Shown here piece after piece: positions 25,829 to 36,696 of a stretch of 64,000 nt of DNA. The stretch comes from Alteromonas sp. LMIT006. GTDB taxonomy: Bacteria; Pseudomonadota; Gammaproteobacteria; Enterobacterales; Alteromonadaceae. The position numbers and the translations under genes were made by a program. Position 1 is the first letter of the stretch. The number at the start of each line of letters is the position of its first letter. The DNA lies in NCBI RefSeq assembly GCF_024300645.1, contig NZ_CP101291.1:2170001-2234000 (forward strand). The letters are read 5' to 3'. The notes beneath the pieces were generated by a model that saw only the letters and a program-made list of their open reading frames with translations, was not told the DNA's origin and did no database searches.

Positions 25829-28651
25829 TTATTTAATATTGAGTGCGTCTTCAACCAACGCTTTTTGCTGTTGATTGTGAACGGCTATGTAGCCAACCGC
25901 TGGAGATGCTGATGCGTCTCGTCCGGCATAAGTTAATGTCGCTCCAGCAGGGATTGACTCATAAAAATGGTGCTGTGAACAATACCAAGCGCCTTGATTT
26001 TTCGGCTCTTCTTGGCACCATACCCAGTCTTTTACGTGTTTGTATTGCTCTACCACGTTCTGCATCTCAGCAGATGGGAATGGGTAAAGCTGTTCAATAC
26101 GTACAATAGCGATGTCGCTTAGTTCTTTTTCACGACGCTTTTCAAGTAAGTCGTAGTATACTTTGCCCGAACACATCACAACGCGTTTGACCTTCTTCGG
26201 ATTGATATCATCAATCTCAGGCAAGACGTTGTGGAAGACGCCTTCTGCTAATTCTTCCATTGACGAGACCGCTAATGGATGACGTAGAAGTGATTTAGGC
26301 GACATGACAATCAACGGACGACGCATCGGGCGCACTGCTTGACGACGCAGCATATTGTATACCTGTGCCGGAGTTGATGGCACACACACTTGCCAGTTGT
26401 GGTCAGCACATAGCTGTAAGAAACGCTCTAAACGGGCTGAGCTATGCTCAGGGCCTTGGCCTTCATAACCATGTGGTAATAATACGGTCAAGCCACATAG
26501 ACGACCCCACTTGGCTTCACCAGAACACAAGAACTGGTCAAATACGACCTGCGCACCGTTTGCGAAATCACCAAATTGGGCTTCCCAAATGGTTAATGTG
26601 CGGGGCTCAGCAGTTGAATAACCGTATTCAAACGCCAGTACAGCTTCTTCAGAAAGTACTGAATCGTGCACTTCAAAACGGCCTTGTTCAGGCGCAATAT
26701 TTTGTAGTGGCAAATAGACGCTTGCATCCGTTTGATTGTGCAATACGGCATGACGATGGAAGAAGGTTCCACGGCCAGAGTCTTGACCGGTAATACGGAT
26801 ATCGGTGCCTTCAGCTACCAATGACGCATAGGCTAGGTTTTCTGCCATACCCCAATCGAGTAAGCGTTCGCCTTCAACCATTGCACGACGGTCGTCATAC
26901 TGTTTTTTGACACGAGAGTGCAACTTGTGCTCAGCAGGGATATCAACAATACGCTGACCTAATTCAATTAGACGTTCTACCGGTAATTTACCGTCATAAG
27001 CAACATCCCAGTCGTGCCCTAAGAACGGAGTCCAATCAACTGAGTGCTCGGTCATTGGACGCCACTCTTCTACCACACAAGCACCGTGGTCAAGGGCTGC
27101 GCGATACTCAGTAATGAGTTTATCGATTTCGTGCTGTTCAACACTGCCTTCTGCAGTCAATTGTTGTGCGTACAACTCACGAGGCACGGGGTGTTTTCTG
27201 ACCTTTTGATACATCAAAGGTTGCGTTGCATTGGGTTCATCCGCTTCATTATGGCCATGACGGCGATAACACACCAAATCAATGACAACATCACGTTTAA
27301 ACTTATTGCGATAATCCAGCGCAAGCTTCGTCACAAACGCAACGGCTTCTGGATCATCACCGTTAACGTGAAAAATAGGCGCCTGAACCATTTTGGCAAT
27401 ATCAGTACAGTACTGAGTCGAACGCGTATCTTCGGTTTTGTTAGTAGTAAAACCAACTTGGTTATTAATAACAATTCGTACTGTACCACCCACCGAATAT
27501 GCGCGTGTTTGTGACATATTGAAGGTTTCTTGTACCACACCTTGCCCTGCAATTGCAGAGTCACCGTGAATAGTGATTGGCAAAACTTTAGTACCTTCTG
27601 AACCACGACGCTCTAAACGCGCTTTTACAGAGCCCATCACCACAGGATTAACAATCTCAAGATGCGATGGGTTAAAGGCAAGTGCTAAATGAACATTGCC
27701 GCCATCTGTTGCAAAATCAGATGAATAACCAGCATGGTACTTCACATCACCTGCGCCTAATGATTCATCATGCTTACCGGCAAACTCATCGAATAGGACA
27801 GATGGGTTTTTGCCTAACACGTTAACGAGTACATTTAATCGACCACGGTGAGCCATACCGATAACGACTTCTTTTGAGCCCGATGCACCGGCTTCATTGA
27901 TAAGACCCTTCAGCATTGGAATTAAAGAGTCACCGCCTTCTAACGAGAAACGCTTTGCACCAGGGAATTTAGAGCCCAGGTATTTTTCCATACCGTCCGC
28001 AGCAATTAAGCCTTTTAATATCTTGATCTTCTCATCACGAGAAATTTCAGGACGCGCTTCAACCGATTCAATACGCTGTTGCAACCAACGCTTTTGCTCG
28101 GTATCCGTGATGTGCATATATTCTGCGCCAATCGAAGCACAGTAAGTACGATTCAGTGATTTATACAACTCGCCTAAAGACATTTTGTCTTTACCGATTG
28201 CATAAGAACCGACATTAAATACCGTATCAAAATCTTGTTCAGACAAGTTGTGATGAGACAACTCTAAATCGCGCACACGCTCTTGACGCCATAAACCGAG
28301 TGGATCAAGGTTGGCGTGTTGATGCCCACGGAAGCGATAGGCATTGATGAGCTGTAACACTTTGACCTGTTTTTCATCGCCTGCGACACCCACTTGCTGT
28401 GGAGCGCTTGAAGCAGCGCGGGCAATAGGACCAAGTGCGGCGAGTTTGCGGTACTGTTCGCGAATTTCAGTGTGATTGGCGTCAAGTGAAACGCCATCAA
28501 CTTTTGGTAAAGAATCAAATACTTCTTGCCAAGTAGCTGGAACGCTCTGCGGATCCTCTAGATAGAGTTCAAATAACTCTTCTACATAGGCCGCATTTGC
28601 ACCTGCCATGTGTGAGGATTCCCACCAAGCTTGCATTGTGCTTTGTTGCAT
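25829..28651 (-). CDS. sucA: 2-oxoglutarate dehydrogenase E1
   Basis: 940 residues, normal length. This thiamine diphosphate enzyme decarboxylates 2-oxoglutarate and succinylates the E2 lipoyl arm. The N-terminus [22 protein letters not shown] is the usual E2-binding segment. The ThDP region shows [11 protein letters not shown] and [13 protein letters not shown], with the metal-binding motif about [20 protein letters not shown] is also characteristic. The C-terminal transketolase-like part has [20 protein letters not shown]. It is the first gene of sucABCD and is separated from sdhB by tandem hairpins including a terminator, so suc likely has its own promoter in about 28652-28728. Confidence 0.98.
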   Translation of the reverse strand: MQQSTMQAWWESSHMAGANAAYVEELFELYLEDPQSVPATWQEVFDSLPKVDGVSLDANHTEIREQYRKLAALGPIARAASSAPQQVGVAGDEKQVKVLQLINAYRFRGHQHANLDPLGLWRQERVRDLELSHHNLSEQDFDTVFNVGSYAIGKDKMSLGELYKSLNRTYCASIGAEYMHITDTEQKRWLQQRIESVEARPEISRDEKIKILKGLIAADGMEKYLGSKFPGAKRFSLEGGDSLIPMLKGLINEAGASGSKEVVIGMAHRGRLNVLVNVLGKNPSVLFDEFAGKHDESLGAGDVKYHAGYSSDFATDGGNVHLALAFNPSHLEIVNPVVMGSVKARLERRGSEGTKVLPITIHGDSAIAGQGVVQETFNMSQTRAYSVGGTVRIVINNQVGFTTNKTEDTRSTQYCTDIAKMVQAPIFHVNGDDPEAVAFVTKLALDYRNKFKRDVVIDLVCYRRHGHNEADEPNATQPLMYQKVRKHPVPRELYAQQLTAEGSVEQHEIDKLITEYRAALDHGACVVEEWRPMTEHSVDWTPFLGHDWDVAYDGKLPVERLIELGQRIVDIPAEHKLHSRVKKQYDDRRAMVEGERLLDWGMAENLAYASLVAEGTDIRITGQDSGRGTFFHRHAVLHNQTDASVYLPLQNIAPEQGRFEVHDSVLSEEAVLAFEYGYSTAEPRTLTIWEAQFGDFANGAQVVFDQFLCSGEAKWGRLCGLTVLLPHGYEGQGPEHSSARLERFLQLCADHNWQVCVPSTPAQVYNMLRRQAVRPMRRPLIVMSPKSLLRHPLAVSSMEELAEGVFHNVLPEIDDINPKKVKRVVMCSGKVYYDLLEKRREKELSDIAIVRIEQLYPFPSAEMQNVVEQYKHVKDWVWCQEEPKNQGAWYCSQHHFYESIPAGATLTYAGRDASASPAVGYIAVHNQQQKALVEDALNIK

Positions 28652-28723
28652 CGATTATGCCCTGTTTCCTATTTGTGATGTGTAGTCTTGCTGTGACCAC
28701 GTCCATTGTTTCAATATTTTGTG

Positions 28724-28760
28724 CAAAAAAATAGCCATCCATGTCACGGGATAGCTATTT
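28724..28760 (-). terminator. Terminator after sdhCDAB
   Basis: AAATAGC/GCTATTT stem (28729-28760) extended by ATCC/GGAT. On the minus strand it is followed by seven T, so it fits termination of sdhB transcripts before sucA. Confidence 0.8.
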
Positions 28761-28768
28761 AGGAACTG

Positions 28769-28791
28769 AAGGCCGACTTGCTGTCAGCCTT
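28769..28791 (-). other. Stable hairpin directly after the sdhB stop
   Basis: On the minus strand AAGGCTGAC, loop AGCAA, GTCGGCCTT forms a 9-bp stem with one G-U pair. It has no T-run of its own and precedes the terminator at 28724-28760. It may protect the sdh mRNA 3' end. Confidence 0.6.
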
Positions 28792-28799
28792 TATTACAA

Positions 28800-29516
28800 C
28801 TAAACAGCTCGTTGTAAAAGCATCGATTTGATTTGACCGATGGCTTTGGTCGGGTTTAATCCTTTCGGACAAACGCTGACACAGTTCATGATCCCGTGAC
28901 AACGGAATACACTAAACGCATCATCCAGATCATTCAATCGTTCTTCAGTCGCAGTATCACGACTATCTACTAAGAAGCGATAGGCGTGTAACAAACCAGC
29001 AGGCCCAATGAATTTATCAGGGTTCCACCAGAATGATGGGCACGAAGTCGAACAACATGCACATAAAATACACTCATAAAGACCGTCTAGCTTTGCACGT
29101 TCTTCAGGAGACTGAAGGTGCTCACGTGCTGGAGGCTGTTTGTTATCATTAATCAAGAATGGCTTGATTTTTTCGTACTGGTTATAAAACTGCGTCATAT
29201 CAACGACTAGGTCACGAACAACTGGTAGCCCCGGTAAAGGTCTAACAACAATTGTACCCTTGCCTAAAGCTGATAATGGAGTGATACATGCCAGGCCGTT
29301 TTTGCCATTCATGTTCATACCATCAGAACCACAGACGCCCTCACGACAGGAGCGACGGAAAGATAAAGTTGGGTCTTGTTCCTTGAGCGCCAAAAGTGCG
29401 TCAAGAACCATCATATCCTGACCTTCTTCAACCTCTAACGAGTATTCCTGCATACGAGGCTTATCATCGATATCAGGGTTGTAGCGATAAATTGAAAAAT
29501 TAAGTTGCATCTTCAT
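28800..29516 (-). CDS. sdhB: Succinate dehydrogenase iron-sulfur subunit
   Basis: 238 residues. It relays electrons from the FAD of SdhA to quinone through three clusters. The [2Fe-2S] site is SCREGVCGSDGMNMNGKNG..C near residues 57-77. The C-terminal ferredoxin domain has CILCACCSTSCPS and CHGIMNCVSVCPKG for the [4Fe-4S] and [3Fe-4S] centres. All expected cysteines are present. It is last in sdhCDAB, 5 bases after sdhA, and followed by two hairpins. Confidence 0.98.
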   Translation of the reverse strand: MKMQLNFSIYRYNPDIDDKPRMQEYSLEVEEGQDMMVLDALLALKEQDPTLSFRRSCREGVCGSDGMNMNGKNGLACITPLSALGKGTIVVRPLPGLPVVRDLVVDMTQFYNQYEKIKPFLINDNKQPPAREHLQSPEERAKLDGLYECILCACCSTSCPSFWWNPDKFIGPAGLLHAYRFLVDSRDTATEERLNDLDDAFSVFRCHGIMNCVSVCPKGLNPTKAIGQIKSMLLQRAV

Positions 29517-29521
29517 TCTCC

Positions 29522-31294
29522 TTAATATGTACGCGCTTTCGGCGGGAAGGCTTCACGCAATTTAGGCGTCATATTAACGTCACGTTTAGTCATGCCTTCA
29601 GTTTGAGGGCGGTAGATAGAGTGGCATAACCAATTATCATCATCACGCTCTGGGAAGTCGAAGCGGCTGTGCGCGCCACGGCTTTCCGTCCTGAAGTTCG
29701 CTGCAACTGCTGTTGAGTACGCTGTTTCCATTAAGTTATCTAGCTCTAAACACTCGATACGCTGAGTGTTGAAGTCTGATGACTTATCATCCAAACGAGC
29801 ATATTGTAAACGCTCACGGATTTCTTTTAATTCTTTAAGACCTTCAGCCATTGCATCGCCTTCACGGAATACCGAGAAGTTTAATTGCATACACTGCTGC
29901 ATGTCTTTCTTGATTTGAACTGGGTCTTCACCTTTACCAACTGCTGATGATTCCCAACGATTAAAGCGTGATAATGACGATTCCAAATCAGATTCAGACG
30001 CGTCGCGAGATACGCTGATTTCTTTCAGTTTATCGCCAAGGTGTAAGCCAGTAGCACGACCGAATACAACCAAGTCAAGAAGTGAGTTACCGCCAAGACG
30101 GTTGGCACCGTGTACAGACACACAGGCGATCTCACCACAAGCAAATAAACCTTCGACTGGGACGTCATTGCCATTGTCGTCGATATTGATGACTTGACCA
30201 TCAACGTTAGTTGGTAATCCACCCATCATATAGTGACACGTTGGGATAACTGGAATCGGCTCTTTGACCGGGTCAACGTGTGCAAATGTGCGAGATAATT
30301 CAAGGATACCAGGTAAACGCGACTCAAGGACTTCTTTACCTAAGTGGTCAAGTTTGAGCTTGATGTGTGGGCCCCAAGGACCATCACAACCGCGACCTTC
30401 ACGTATTTCAGTCATCATTGAGCGTGCAACGACATCACGGCCAGCTAAGTCTTTGGCATTTGGTGCATAACGTTCCATGAAGCGCTCGCCATCTTTGTTT
30501 AGAAGATAACCACCTTCACCACGACAGCCTTCAGTGACCAAGGTCCCTGCGCCTGCTATACCCGTTGGGTGGAACTGCCACATTTCCATATCCTGAACCG
30601 CAACACCTGCGCGAAGTGCCATTCCAACACCGTCACCAGTATTGATGTGAGCATTGGTAGTAGACGCGTAGATACGGCCAGCACCACCTGTTGCTAAGAC
30701 AACCGCTTTGGATTTGAAGTACACCACTTCGCCCGTTTCGATGTCTATTGCAGTACAACCAACCACAGCACCGTCTTGATTTTTAACTAAATCAAGCGCA
30801 TACCACTCAGAGAATACTTTGGTTTTGTTTTTAACATTTTGCTGATAAAGCAAATGCAATAAGGCATGACCTGTACGGTCTGCTGCGGCCGCAGTTCGGG
30901 CAGCTTGCTCACCACCAAAGTTTTTAGACTGGCCACCAAATGGACGTTGGTAAACACGACCTTCTTCAGTACGAGAGAAAGGCAAACCCATGTTTTCCAT
31001 TTCAATAATAGCTTCGGGGCCGGTTTTACACATGTATTCAATCGCATCTTGGTCACCGATATAATCAGAACCTTTGACCGTATCGTACATGTGCCATTCC
31101 CAATTATCTTCATGAGAATTACCCAGTGCTACTGTGATACCACCCTGTGCAGACACAGTGTGAGAACGAGTCGGGAATACTTTGGAAAGCAAAGCACAAG
31201 ACTGACCTGATTGAGAGATTTGTAAAGCAGCGCGCATACCCGCACCGCCTGCGCCGATTACAACGGCATCGAATTCATGAACTGGAATACCCAT
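29522..31294 (-). CDS. sdhA: Succinate dehydrogenase flavoprotein subunit
   Basis: 590 residues, typical length. It oxidises succinate to fumarate with covalently bound FAD. The dinucleotide fold begins [16 protein letters not shown]. The FAD-linking His lies in [35 protein letters not shown] and the substrate-binding [10 protein letters not shown] are present. The C-terminus ends PPKARTY, as in enterobacterial SdhA. It follows sdhD by 6 bases in the sdhCDAB operon on the minus strand. Confidence 0.98.
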   Translation of the reverse strand: MGIPVHEFDAVVIGAGGAGMRAALQISQSGQSCALLSKVFPTRSHTVSAQGGITVALGNSHEDNWEWHMYDTVKGSDYIGDQDAIEYMCKTGPEAIIEMENMGLPFSRTEEGRVYQRPFGGQSKNFGGEQAARTAAAADRTGHALLHLLYQQNVKNKTKVFSEWYALDLVKNQDGAVVGCTAIDIETGEVVYFKSKAVVLATGGAGRIYASTTNAHINTGDGVGMALRAGVAVQDMEMWQFHPTGIAGAGTLVTEGCRGEGGYLLNKDGERFMERYAPNAKDLAGRDVVARSMMTEIREGRGCDGPWGPHIKLKLDHLGKEVLESRLPGILELSRTFAHVDPVKEPIPVIPTCHYMMGGLPTNVDGQVINIDDNGNDVPVEGLFACGEIACVSVHGANRLGGNSLLDLVVFGRATGLHLGDKLKEISVSRDASESDLESSLSRFNRWESSAVGKGEDPVQIKKDMQQCMQLNFSVFREGDAMAEGLKELKEIRERLQYARLDDKSSDFNTQRIECLELDNLMETAYSTAVAANFRTESRGAHSRFDFPERDDDNWLCHSIYRPQTEGMTKRDVNMTPKLREAFPPKARTY

Positions 31295-31300
31295 CGTCTC

Positions 31301-31648
31301 TTACACTCCCCAAAGTACAAATAAGCCTACCGCTACATAAACGAAGGCAATAATATTTAACACGTATTGTAAACCAGCACGTAATCCAGCTGGCTTAATG
31401 TAGTCCGTTAGTACCTGCCATAGGCCTATGCGAACGTGTAACATGACTGAGACTAATGCCGCAAGAGTAAACACCTTGGTCGTTAACGAACCAAAGAAAC
31501 CTTGCCACACGTCATAAGTTACTGTGTCAGTGGTGATGAAAAACCAACCGATGTAGAAAGAAAACAGCATAATGATAAGTGCTGTAGCGCGTAATGACAC
31601 CCAGTCTTGGACGCCGTCGCGTTTGATTGTTGCTTGATTGGTTACCAC
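31301..31648 (-). CDS. sdhD: Succinate dehydrogenase membrane anchor subunit
   Basis: I place the start at GTG 31648, which gives a 115-residue protein beginning VTNQATIKRDGVQDW, the same length and start pattern as E. coli SdhD. A longer frame begins at 31684 inside sdhC but encodes an unrelated N-terminus. Three membrane helices follow. The motif HVRIGLWQVLTDYIKP near residue 70 contains the haem-ligand His region and the conserved quinone-site Asp-Tyr. The start overlaps the sdhC stop by 7 bases, indicating coupling. Confidence 0.95.
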   Translation of the reverse strand: MVTNQATIKRDGVQDWVSLRATALIIMLFSFYIGWFFITTDTVTYDVWQGFFGSLTTKVFTLAALVSVMLHVRIGLWQVLTDYIKPAGLRAGLQYVLNIIAFVYVAVGLFVLWGV

Positions 31649-32037
31649 AATGCCACCCCTATGATTAATGTTAGAGCAATCCAAGCGCCAATGACGATTT
31701 GCGCGCTTTTGTTACCTGATTCCAGCTCTTCCCAGTGTCCCATATCCATGATTGCATGGCGTACACCGCCAAGAATATGATAGGTTAAGGCTGAAATTGT
31801 GCCGATGGTAATGAACTTACCTAAAAAACCGTTCATTGCTGCCTGTACGTCCGCAAAACCTTGGGCTGAGCTCAAAGAGACTGCCCATGCTGCAATAACA
31901 AACAACAAAGCAAAAAACATCGCCACACCTGTTACACGGTGTAAAATCGATGAAATAGCAGACGGTGGAAATTTAATCGTATTTAAATCTAAATTTACGG
32001 GTCTTTGCTTTTTCACAATAACTTGCCTATTTCTCAT
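31642..32037 (-). CDS. sdhC: Succinate dehydrogenase cytochrome b556 subunit
   Basis: 131 residues starting MRNRQVIVKKQRPVNLDLNT, closely like E. coli SdhC. ISSILHRVTGV contains the quinone-pocket Ser and Arg, three hydrophobic helices follow, and YHILGGVRHAIMDMG holds the haem-ligand His. With SdhD it anchors SdhAB and binds haem b and ubiquinone in the inner membrane. It is the first gene of the operon, divergent from gltA across a 412-base regulatory region. Confidence 0.97.
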   Translation of the reverse strand: MRNRQVIVKKQRPVNLDLNTIKFPPSAISSILHRVTGVAMFFALLFVIAAWAVSLSSAQGFADVQAAMNGFLGKFITIGTISALTYHILGGVRHAIMDMGHWEELESGNKSAQIVIGAWIALTLIIGVALW

Positions 32038-32143
32038 TCGTAGGGATTTTTAACATTGACGTTATTTTCAAACGTGTCACATAGATGTTTGTAAATTTAA
32101 CGTTAATTGCTATAAATCGTTGTTTCATCCAAAAAACCACAAA

Positions 32144-32161
32144 TGTTAACCATTTGTTAAC
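32144..32161. promoter_or_regulatory. Possible ArcA-type direct repeats upstream of sdhC
   Basis: TGTTAAC occurs at 32144-32150 and again at 32155-32161, an 11-base period as in ArcA-P binding sites (GTTAA repeats). A related CGTTAATTGC lies at 32101-32110. The sites lie about 60-125 bases upstream of sdhC, an operon ArcA represses in relatives. No arcA gene is in the window. Confidence 0.35.
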
Positions 32162-32341
32162 GTTTTGTAAGCTAAATATATTCCTTCAACATCAGATACA
32201 CTTAGCAATGTAAGTATACCGAGGGCATTATACAATTACAATTTTCTGTGTCTAGTTAAGACATTAGTAGCAAAGTAAATGATCATGAACAGTATAATAA
32301 ATGGCAATTTACACCATTTATTAAGGAAATTGTCATAAAAA

Positions 32342-32370
32342 TTGACTTAATGTTACTTTACCCTTACAAA
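32342..32370 (+). promoter_or_regulatory. Predicted gltA promoter
   Basis: TTGACT (32342-32347), 17-base spacer, TACAAA (32365-32370). Transcription would start near 32377, leaving a leader of about 70 bases ending in GAGGAG before the gltA ATG. Confidence 0.55.
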
Positions 32371-32449
32371 TACGCCCCTTTGCAAAAGGTTTATTTATTT
32401 ACATAACGCAGTTAAGATATGTAAAGAAACAATCTGAGGAGAACAAAAT

Positions 32450-33733
32450 ATGGCAGTAGATAAAGCCATTCTTACTATTGGTGACAAGGAAGTAGAACTT
32501 CCAATTTTACAAGGGACTGCTGGAAATGATGTCATCGACATTCGCACATTAGGCAGTACTGGGTATTTTACATACGACCCAGGTTTCTTAGCTACAGGTT
32601 CTTGCGATTCTTCTATTACTTTTATCGACGGTGCTGAGGGTGTATTACTACACCGTGGCTTTCCAATTGGTGAACTTGCTGAAAAATCAGACTATTTAGA
32701 AGTGTGTTATATGCTCCTCCACGGTAGCGCACCAACTTCTGAAGAATATAAAGAGTTTAAAAATACCATCACACGCCATACTATGGTGCACGAGCAAATC
32801 GGTAAGTTTTTCCACGGTTTCTTGAATGATTCGCATCCGATGGCGATGTTATGTGGTACTGTTGGTGCATTATCATCTTTTTATCACAGTGATTTAGATG
32901 TTTCTTGTCCTGAACAACGCATTCGTTCTGCGCATCGTTTGATTGCAAAAATGCCAACCCTTATCGCAATGGCATATAAGTATTCCATCGGACAACCCTT
33001 TGTTTATCCTCGCAACGATCTTTCTTATGCTGCGAACTTCTTAAACATGATGTTCTCTGTACCTGCCGAAGATTATCACATCAGCCCAGCGGTTGAACGA
33101 GCAATGGACCGCATTTTCATCTTGCACGCTGATCACGAACAAAATGCTTCCACCTCAACAGTTCGTCTAGCTGGTTCTTCTGGTGCAAACCCTTATGCAT
33201 GTATTGCTGCTGGTGTTGCGTCGTTGTGGGGACCTGCGCACGGTGGTGCCAATGAAGCATGTTTGAACATGCTAGAAGAAATCGGTACAGTTGACCGCAT
33301 TCCTGAGTTCATTGCTCGTGCGAAAGACAAGTCTGATCCATTCCGCTTAATGGGCTTTGGTCACCGTGTTTACAAAAACACAGACCCTCGCGCCAAAGTC
33401 ATGCGTGAATCTTGCCACGAAGTACTTGCTGAATTGCAACTAGACGACCCGTTACTTGACGTGGCAATGGAATTGGAGCGCATCGCTCTGTCTGATCCGT
33501 ACTTCGCAGAGAAAAAATTATTCCCTAATGTTGATTTCTACTCAGGCATCGTATTAAAAGCAATCGGCATCCCAACAAACATGTTCACATGTATCTTTGC
33601 ACTTGCACGTACCGTTGGTTGGATTTCACACTGGCATGAAATGATGAGCCAGCCAGGTCAAAAGATCGGTCGCCCTCGCCAAATGTACACAGGTGAAACA
33701 CAACGTACTTATCAGCCAATTGATAAAAATTAA
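32450..33733 (+). CDS. gltA: Citrate synthase (type II)
   Basis: 427 residues, the size of the hexameric, NADH-regulated gram-negative enzyme. It condenses acetyl-CoA and oxaloacetate. Catalytic residues appear in [14 protein letters not shown] (His near 222), [14 protein letters not shown] (His near 305) and FPNVDFYSG (Asp near 362). The N-terminal beta domain ([19 protein letters not shown]) typical of type II is present. It is preceded by a good promoter and strong ribosome-binding site and followed by an intrinsic terminator, so it is monocistronic and divergent from sdhCDAB. Confidence 0.98.
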   Translation: MAVDKAILTIGDKEVELPILQGTAGNDVIDIRTLGSTGYFTYDPGFLATGSCDSSITFIDGAEGVLLHRGFPIGELAEKSDYLEVCYMLLHGSAPTSEEYKEFKNTITRHTMVHEQIGKFFHGFLNDSHPMAMLCGTVGALSSFYHSDLDVSCPEQRIRSAHRLIAKMPTLIAMAYKYSIGQPFVYPRNDLSYAANFLNMMFSVPAEDYHISPAVERAMDRIFILHADHEQNASTSTVRLAGSSGANPYACIAAGVASLWGPAHGGANEACLNMLEEIGTVDRIPEFIARAKDKSDPFRLMGFGHRVYKNTDPRAKVMRESCHEVLAELQLDDPLLDVAMELERIALSDPYFAEKKLFPNVDFYSGIVLKAIGIPTNMFTCIFALARTVGWISHWHEMMSQPGQKIGRPRQMYTGETQRTYQPIDKN

Positions 33734-33750
33734 TTAGCTAATATTCTATA

Positions 33751-33776
33751 AAAGCACTCTTCAGAGTGCTTTTTTT
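33751..33776 (+). terminator. gltA terminator
   Basis: AAAGCACTC/GAGTGCTTT with loop TTCA and a run of seven or more T, 17 bases after the gltA stop. Confidence 0.92.
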
Positions 33777-33823
33777 GTGTTCGCTTGATAGAATTTGCAC
33801 AATGCAGAAGATGGAATGAAAAG

Positions 33824-34288
33824 ATGTCTCACAATTCAAGTGTCCCCGAACCAGAAAGCTCCTATCGATTACCATTTCAAGCTTGGCTGTTAGGTGTTGC
33901 AGGACTGATTCCTTTTCTAACTATTCCGTTATTAATTACCATTGAGTTCATCTCATATAGTCAAGGTGTGTTTTATTTTAAGCAATATTCAGCACTGATT
34001 TTATCTTTCTTAGGTGGTGTATTATGGCTTAATGCCTTAATGGAGAGACATACTCCGCACATGCTTTACGTTGCCATGCTACCGAGTATCTTTGGCTGGT
34101 TTGCCGTCAGCTTTTTATCTAACAATACGGCTCTTACTTTTCTAACGTTAAGTTTTGTCAGTTTGGTGTTTTATGAAAGGTTGTTTCTTTTGATTCCAAA
34201 AGATTGGGTAAAAGACTACAGTAAATTGAGAATAATACTGACCGCAGTCGTTGCGGCCAGCCACTTTGTGATGACGATTCTAGATTAA
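33824..34288 (+). CDS. DUF3429 family membrane protein
   Basis: 154 residues from ATG 33824, preceded by GGAATGAAAAG. An upstream in-frame start at 33785 would add 13 polar residues. About four or five hydrophobic segments are seen (LLGVAGLIPFLTIPLL, YSALILSFLGGVLWL, YVAMLPSIFGWFAVSFL, LTFLTLSFVSLVFY, and a C-terminal one). The pattern LGxxGLIPF followed by SFLGGVLWL matches my recollection of DUF3429, a small inner-membrane family of unknown function. It sits between the gltA terminator and convergent manC. Confidence 0.75.
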   Translation: MSHNSSVPEPESSYRLPFQAWLLGVAGLIPFLTIPLLITIEFISYSQGVFYFKQYSALILSFLGGVLWLNALMERHTPHMLYVAMLPSIFGWFAVSFLSNNTALTFLTLSFVSLVFYERLFLLIPKDWVKDYSKLRIILTAVVAASHFVMTILD

Positions 34289-34310
34289 CCGTAAAAGTTA
34301 GAACCCATAA

Positions 34311-35732
34311 TCAGCTTTTCCTGCGACCATAACGATCTGAAAGGCGCACAATGTCGTCTTCGCCAAGATAGCTTCCTGATTGCACCTCGATTAATTCCAG
34401 TTCAATTTTGCCTGGGTTTTCTAAAGCGTGTACCTCACCGATCGGAATATAGGTAGATTCATTTTCTGATATCAAAAGCGTTTCTTCACCTAAAGTAACC
34501 TTCGCCGTGCCTGAAACCACAATCCAATGCTCTGCACGATGATGATGCATTTGTACAGATAACTTTTCACCTGGCTTGACTGTGATGTGTTTAACTTGAA
34601 AACGCTCGCCATTATCTATCGAATCGTAACTTCCCCATGGACGGAATACCTCTCTGTGGAATTGGAATTCTGGACGAGATTGTTCCTTGAGTTGATTGAC
34701 AATGGTTTTGATATCTTGTACTGCATCACGTTTAGCAACCAATACTGCGTCTTTGGTTTCAACCACAACCATGTCATCACATCCTACTAACGTAACTAGA
34801 CGCCCCTCTGCATTCACGTAATTGTTGTGTGACTGTGTGGCCAAGACATCACCCACGAACGCATTGCCAGAAGAGTCTTTTTCTGCCACATCCCACAAAG
34901 ATGACCACGCCCCCACATCAGACCAACCGGCTTGTAACGGAACCATGGCTACATTTTCTGCTTTTTCCATGACGGCATAATCAATCGAATCGTCTTGAGA
35001 AACAGAAAATGCCTCATCTGCAACCCGAATAAAGTCTAAATCTTGTTCAGCCCCTTCAAGTGCCCTCTCGCAAGCAAGAAGAATTTCAGGTGAATGGATC
35101 TTCAATGCGGCTAAATAGGCCCGTGCCTTGAACATAAACATACCCGAGTTCCAGTAGTAGTCTCCACTTTGCACATAATCTTGTGCCGTTGCCAAATTGG
35201 GTTTTTCGACAAACTGCGCTACTTGATAGCCCAATAACGTTTCTTTATGTGAGACTGAACTACCGCTTTTGATATAACCATATCCTGTATGAGGTGCTTC
35301 TGGTACTACCCCAAAAGTAACCAAATAATTTTGTTCAGCAAGCGTACGGGCTTTAACTAAGGCCTGATGAAACGCCTCTTCATCTTGTATCAAGTGATCG
35401 GCAGCCAACACCAACAACATGGGGTCATGAGCATTTTGTACCGATTGTAGGGCGGCCAGGGCAATCGCAGGCGCCGTATTTCGACCAACAGGTTCTAGGA
35501 TAATGCCTTGATGCCGATGATTGATCTGACGCAGTTGTTCCGCGACCAAAAAACGATGCTCTTCATTGCAGATAAGTAATGGCGCAGAAGTACCACTCAC
35601 AGGCAAACGCGTAAGGGTGTCTTGTAACATGCTTTGTTCAGAGGTGAGTTTCAAAAATTGCTTGGGATAAGCAACACGAGACTTGGGCCACAGGCGACTA
35701 CCTGAACCACCGGCTAAAATAACAGGGATCAT
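34311..35732 (-). CDS. manC: Mannose-1-phosphate guanylyltransferase / mannose-6-phosphate isomerase
   Basis: 473 residues, the usual bifunctional type II length. The N-terminal nucleotidyltransferase begins [19 protein letters not shown] and includes [19 protein letters not shown] and [10 protein letters not shown] follow. The C-terminal cupin has [28 protein letters not shown] with isomerase metal ligands. It makes GDP-mannose for exopolysaccharide or O-antigen. No other polysaccharide gene is adjacent, so it appears solitary. It converges with the DUF3429 gene across 22 bases. Confidence 0.95.
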   Translation of the reverse strand: MIPVILAGGSGSRLWPKSRVAYPKQFLKLTSEQSMLQDTLTRLPVSGTSAPLLICNEEHRFLVAEQLRQINHRHQGIILEPVGRNTAPAIALAALQSVQNAHDPMLLVLAADHLIQDEEAFHQALVKARTLAEQNYLVTFGVVPEAPHTGYGYIKSGSSVSHKETLLGYQVAQFVEKPNLATAQDYVQSGDYYWNSGMFMFKARAYLAALKIHSPEILLACERALEGAEQDLDFIRVADEAFSVSQDDSIDYAVMEKAENVAMVPLQAGWSDVGAWSSLWDVAEKDSSGNAFVGDVLATQSHNNYVNAEGRLVTLVGCDDMVVVETKDAVLVAKRDAVQDIKTIVNQLKEQSRPEFQFHREVFRPWGSYDSIDNGERFQVKHITVKPGEKLSVQMHHHRAEHWIVVSGTAKVTLGEETLLISENESTYIPIGEVHALENPGKIELELIEVQSGSYLGEDDIVRLSDRYGRRKS

Positions 35733-35810
35733 TGTTGTATTCCTTTACTCACAAATGTCTTTAAAGTGTAGTCAATCAGTCGCATATTCGCCAAATCATC
35801 TAGACAATTT

Positions 35811-36632
35811 TTATGTCAGTTGTCCATTTTGATAATCGGTAATAGCCTGACGGATTTCTTCTTCAGTATTCATCACAAATGGTCCATATTGCACGATTGG
35901 CTCATTAATTGGCTTGCCACTGACAAATATAAACTTTGCCTCACTTTCAACATTAACAGAGATTGTTTCACTCAGCGAAAGTACTGCACAAATACCCCTA
36001 GTGATTGTTTTAGTGGCAATGTTGACCTCACCATCGTAGACATAAATAAAACCACTTTGTTCAGGGTCTGTATCGGCATGAAATGCCTGTTTTTGAGTCA
36101 AATGTACATCCCAAAACTGAGGTTTGACCGCTGTTGTATTCACAACTCCGTCAATATTGTGAAACTGGCCAGCTAACACTCTCACTTTACCGGCTTTTAA
36201 AATAACCTCTGGAATCATTGAGCTAGGAATATCTTGATAGTTCGGCTCACTCATCTTTTGGTGCGCAGGCAAATTGACCCACAACTGAAACCCGCGCAAA
36301 ACACCATGCGTTTGTTGAGGCATTTCTTCATGAATAATTCCTCTGCCTGCGTTCATCCATTGCAAACCACCGTCTTCAATAAGACCTGAGTTTCCGACTG
36401 AATCTTTATGTCTCATTTTGCCTTGCAACATATAAGTGACAGTTTGAAAACCTCTATGTGGATGTGGCGGAAATCCAGCAATATAATCCTGCGCAGAATC
36501 TGAACCGAATTCATCTAGCATCAAAAAAGGATCGAGTCTTGGTAATAAAGGCTGCCCAATAATTCGTTTTAGTTTTACACCTGCTCCATCTTGGGTAGCA
36601 ATGCCTTGCACTGTGTGGGAAATTATCGTCAT
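35811..36632 (-). CDS. Pirin family protein
   Basis: 273 residues of the bicupin pirin family. The N-terminal cupin shows LDEFGSDSAQDYIAGFPPHPHRGFQTVTYML with metal-binding His, then DGGLQWMNAGRGIIHEEMP with the remaining His/Glu. The C-terminal cupin is degenerate. Bacterial pirins act as quercetin dioxygenases or modulate pyruvate dehydrogenase; which applies here cannot be told. It is divergent from tcdA over a 64-base gap. Confidence 0.9.
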   Translation of the reverse strand: MTIISHTVQGIATQDGAGVKLKRIIGQPLLPRLDPFLMLDEFGSDSAQDYIAGFPPHPHRGFQTVTYMLQGKMRHKDSVGNSGLIEDGGLQWMNAGRGIIHEEMPQQTHGVLRGFQLWVNLPAHQKMSEPNYQDIPSSMIPEVILKAGKVRVLAGQFHNIDGVVNTTAVKPQFWDVHLTQKQAFHADTDPEQSGFIYVYDGEVNIATKTITRGICAVLSLSETISVNVESEAKFIFVSGKPINEPIVQYGPFVMNTEEEIRQAITDYQNGQLT

Positions 36633-36696
36633 ACGTTCCTTTTCGGTTTTGGCCTGTGATAAAATAGCAAAAGTTTACTAGATTATACGCAATTTT

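Larger units (their letters stand above)
32038..32449. other. Divergent sdhC/gltA intergenic region (412 bases)
   Basis: Non-coding and AT-rich. It holds ArcA-like repeats near the sdh side, a 9-bp inverted repeat AATAAATGG/CCATTTATT at 32296-32322, and a good plus-strand promoter at 32342-32370. The longest small frame I noticed (ATG 32280, about 19 codons) lacks support. No RNA gene is recognised. Confidence 0.6.

Noticed and set aside
26365-27514. Two 140-160-residue frames antisense to sucA
   Set aside because: Fully inside the conserved E1 gene, without start signals.
32280-32339. About 19-codon ORF in the sdhC/gltA gap
   Set aside because: No Shine-Dalgarno sequence and it spans the inverted repeat; composition looks non-coding.
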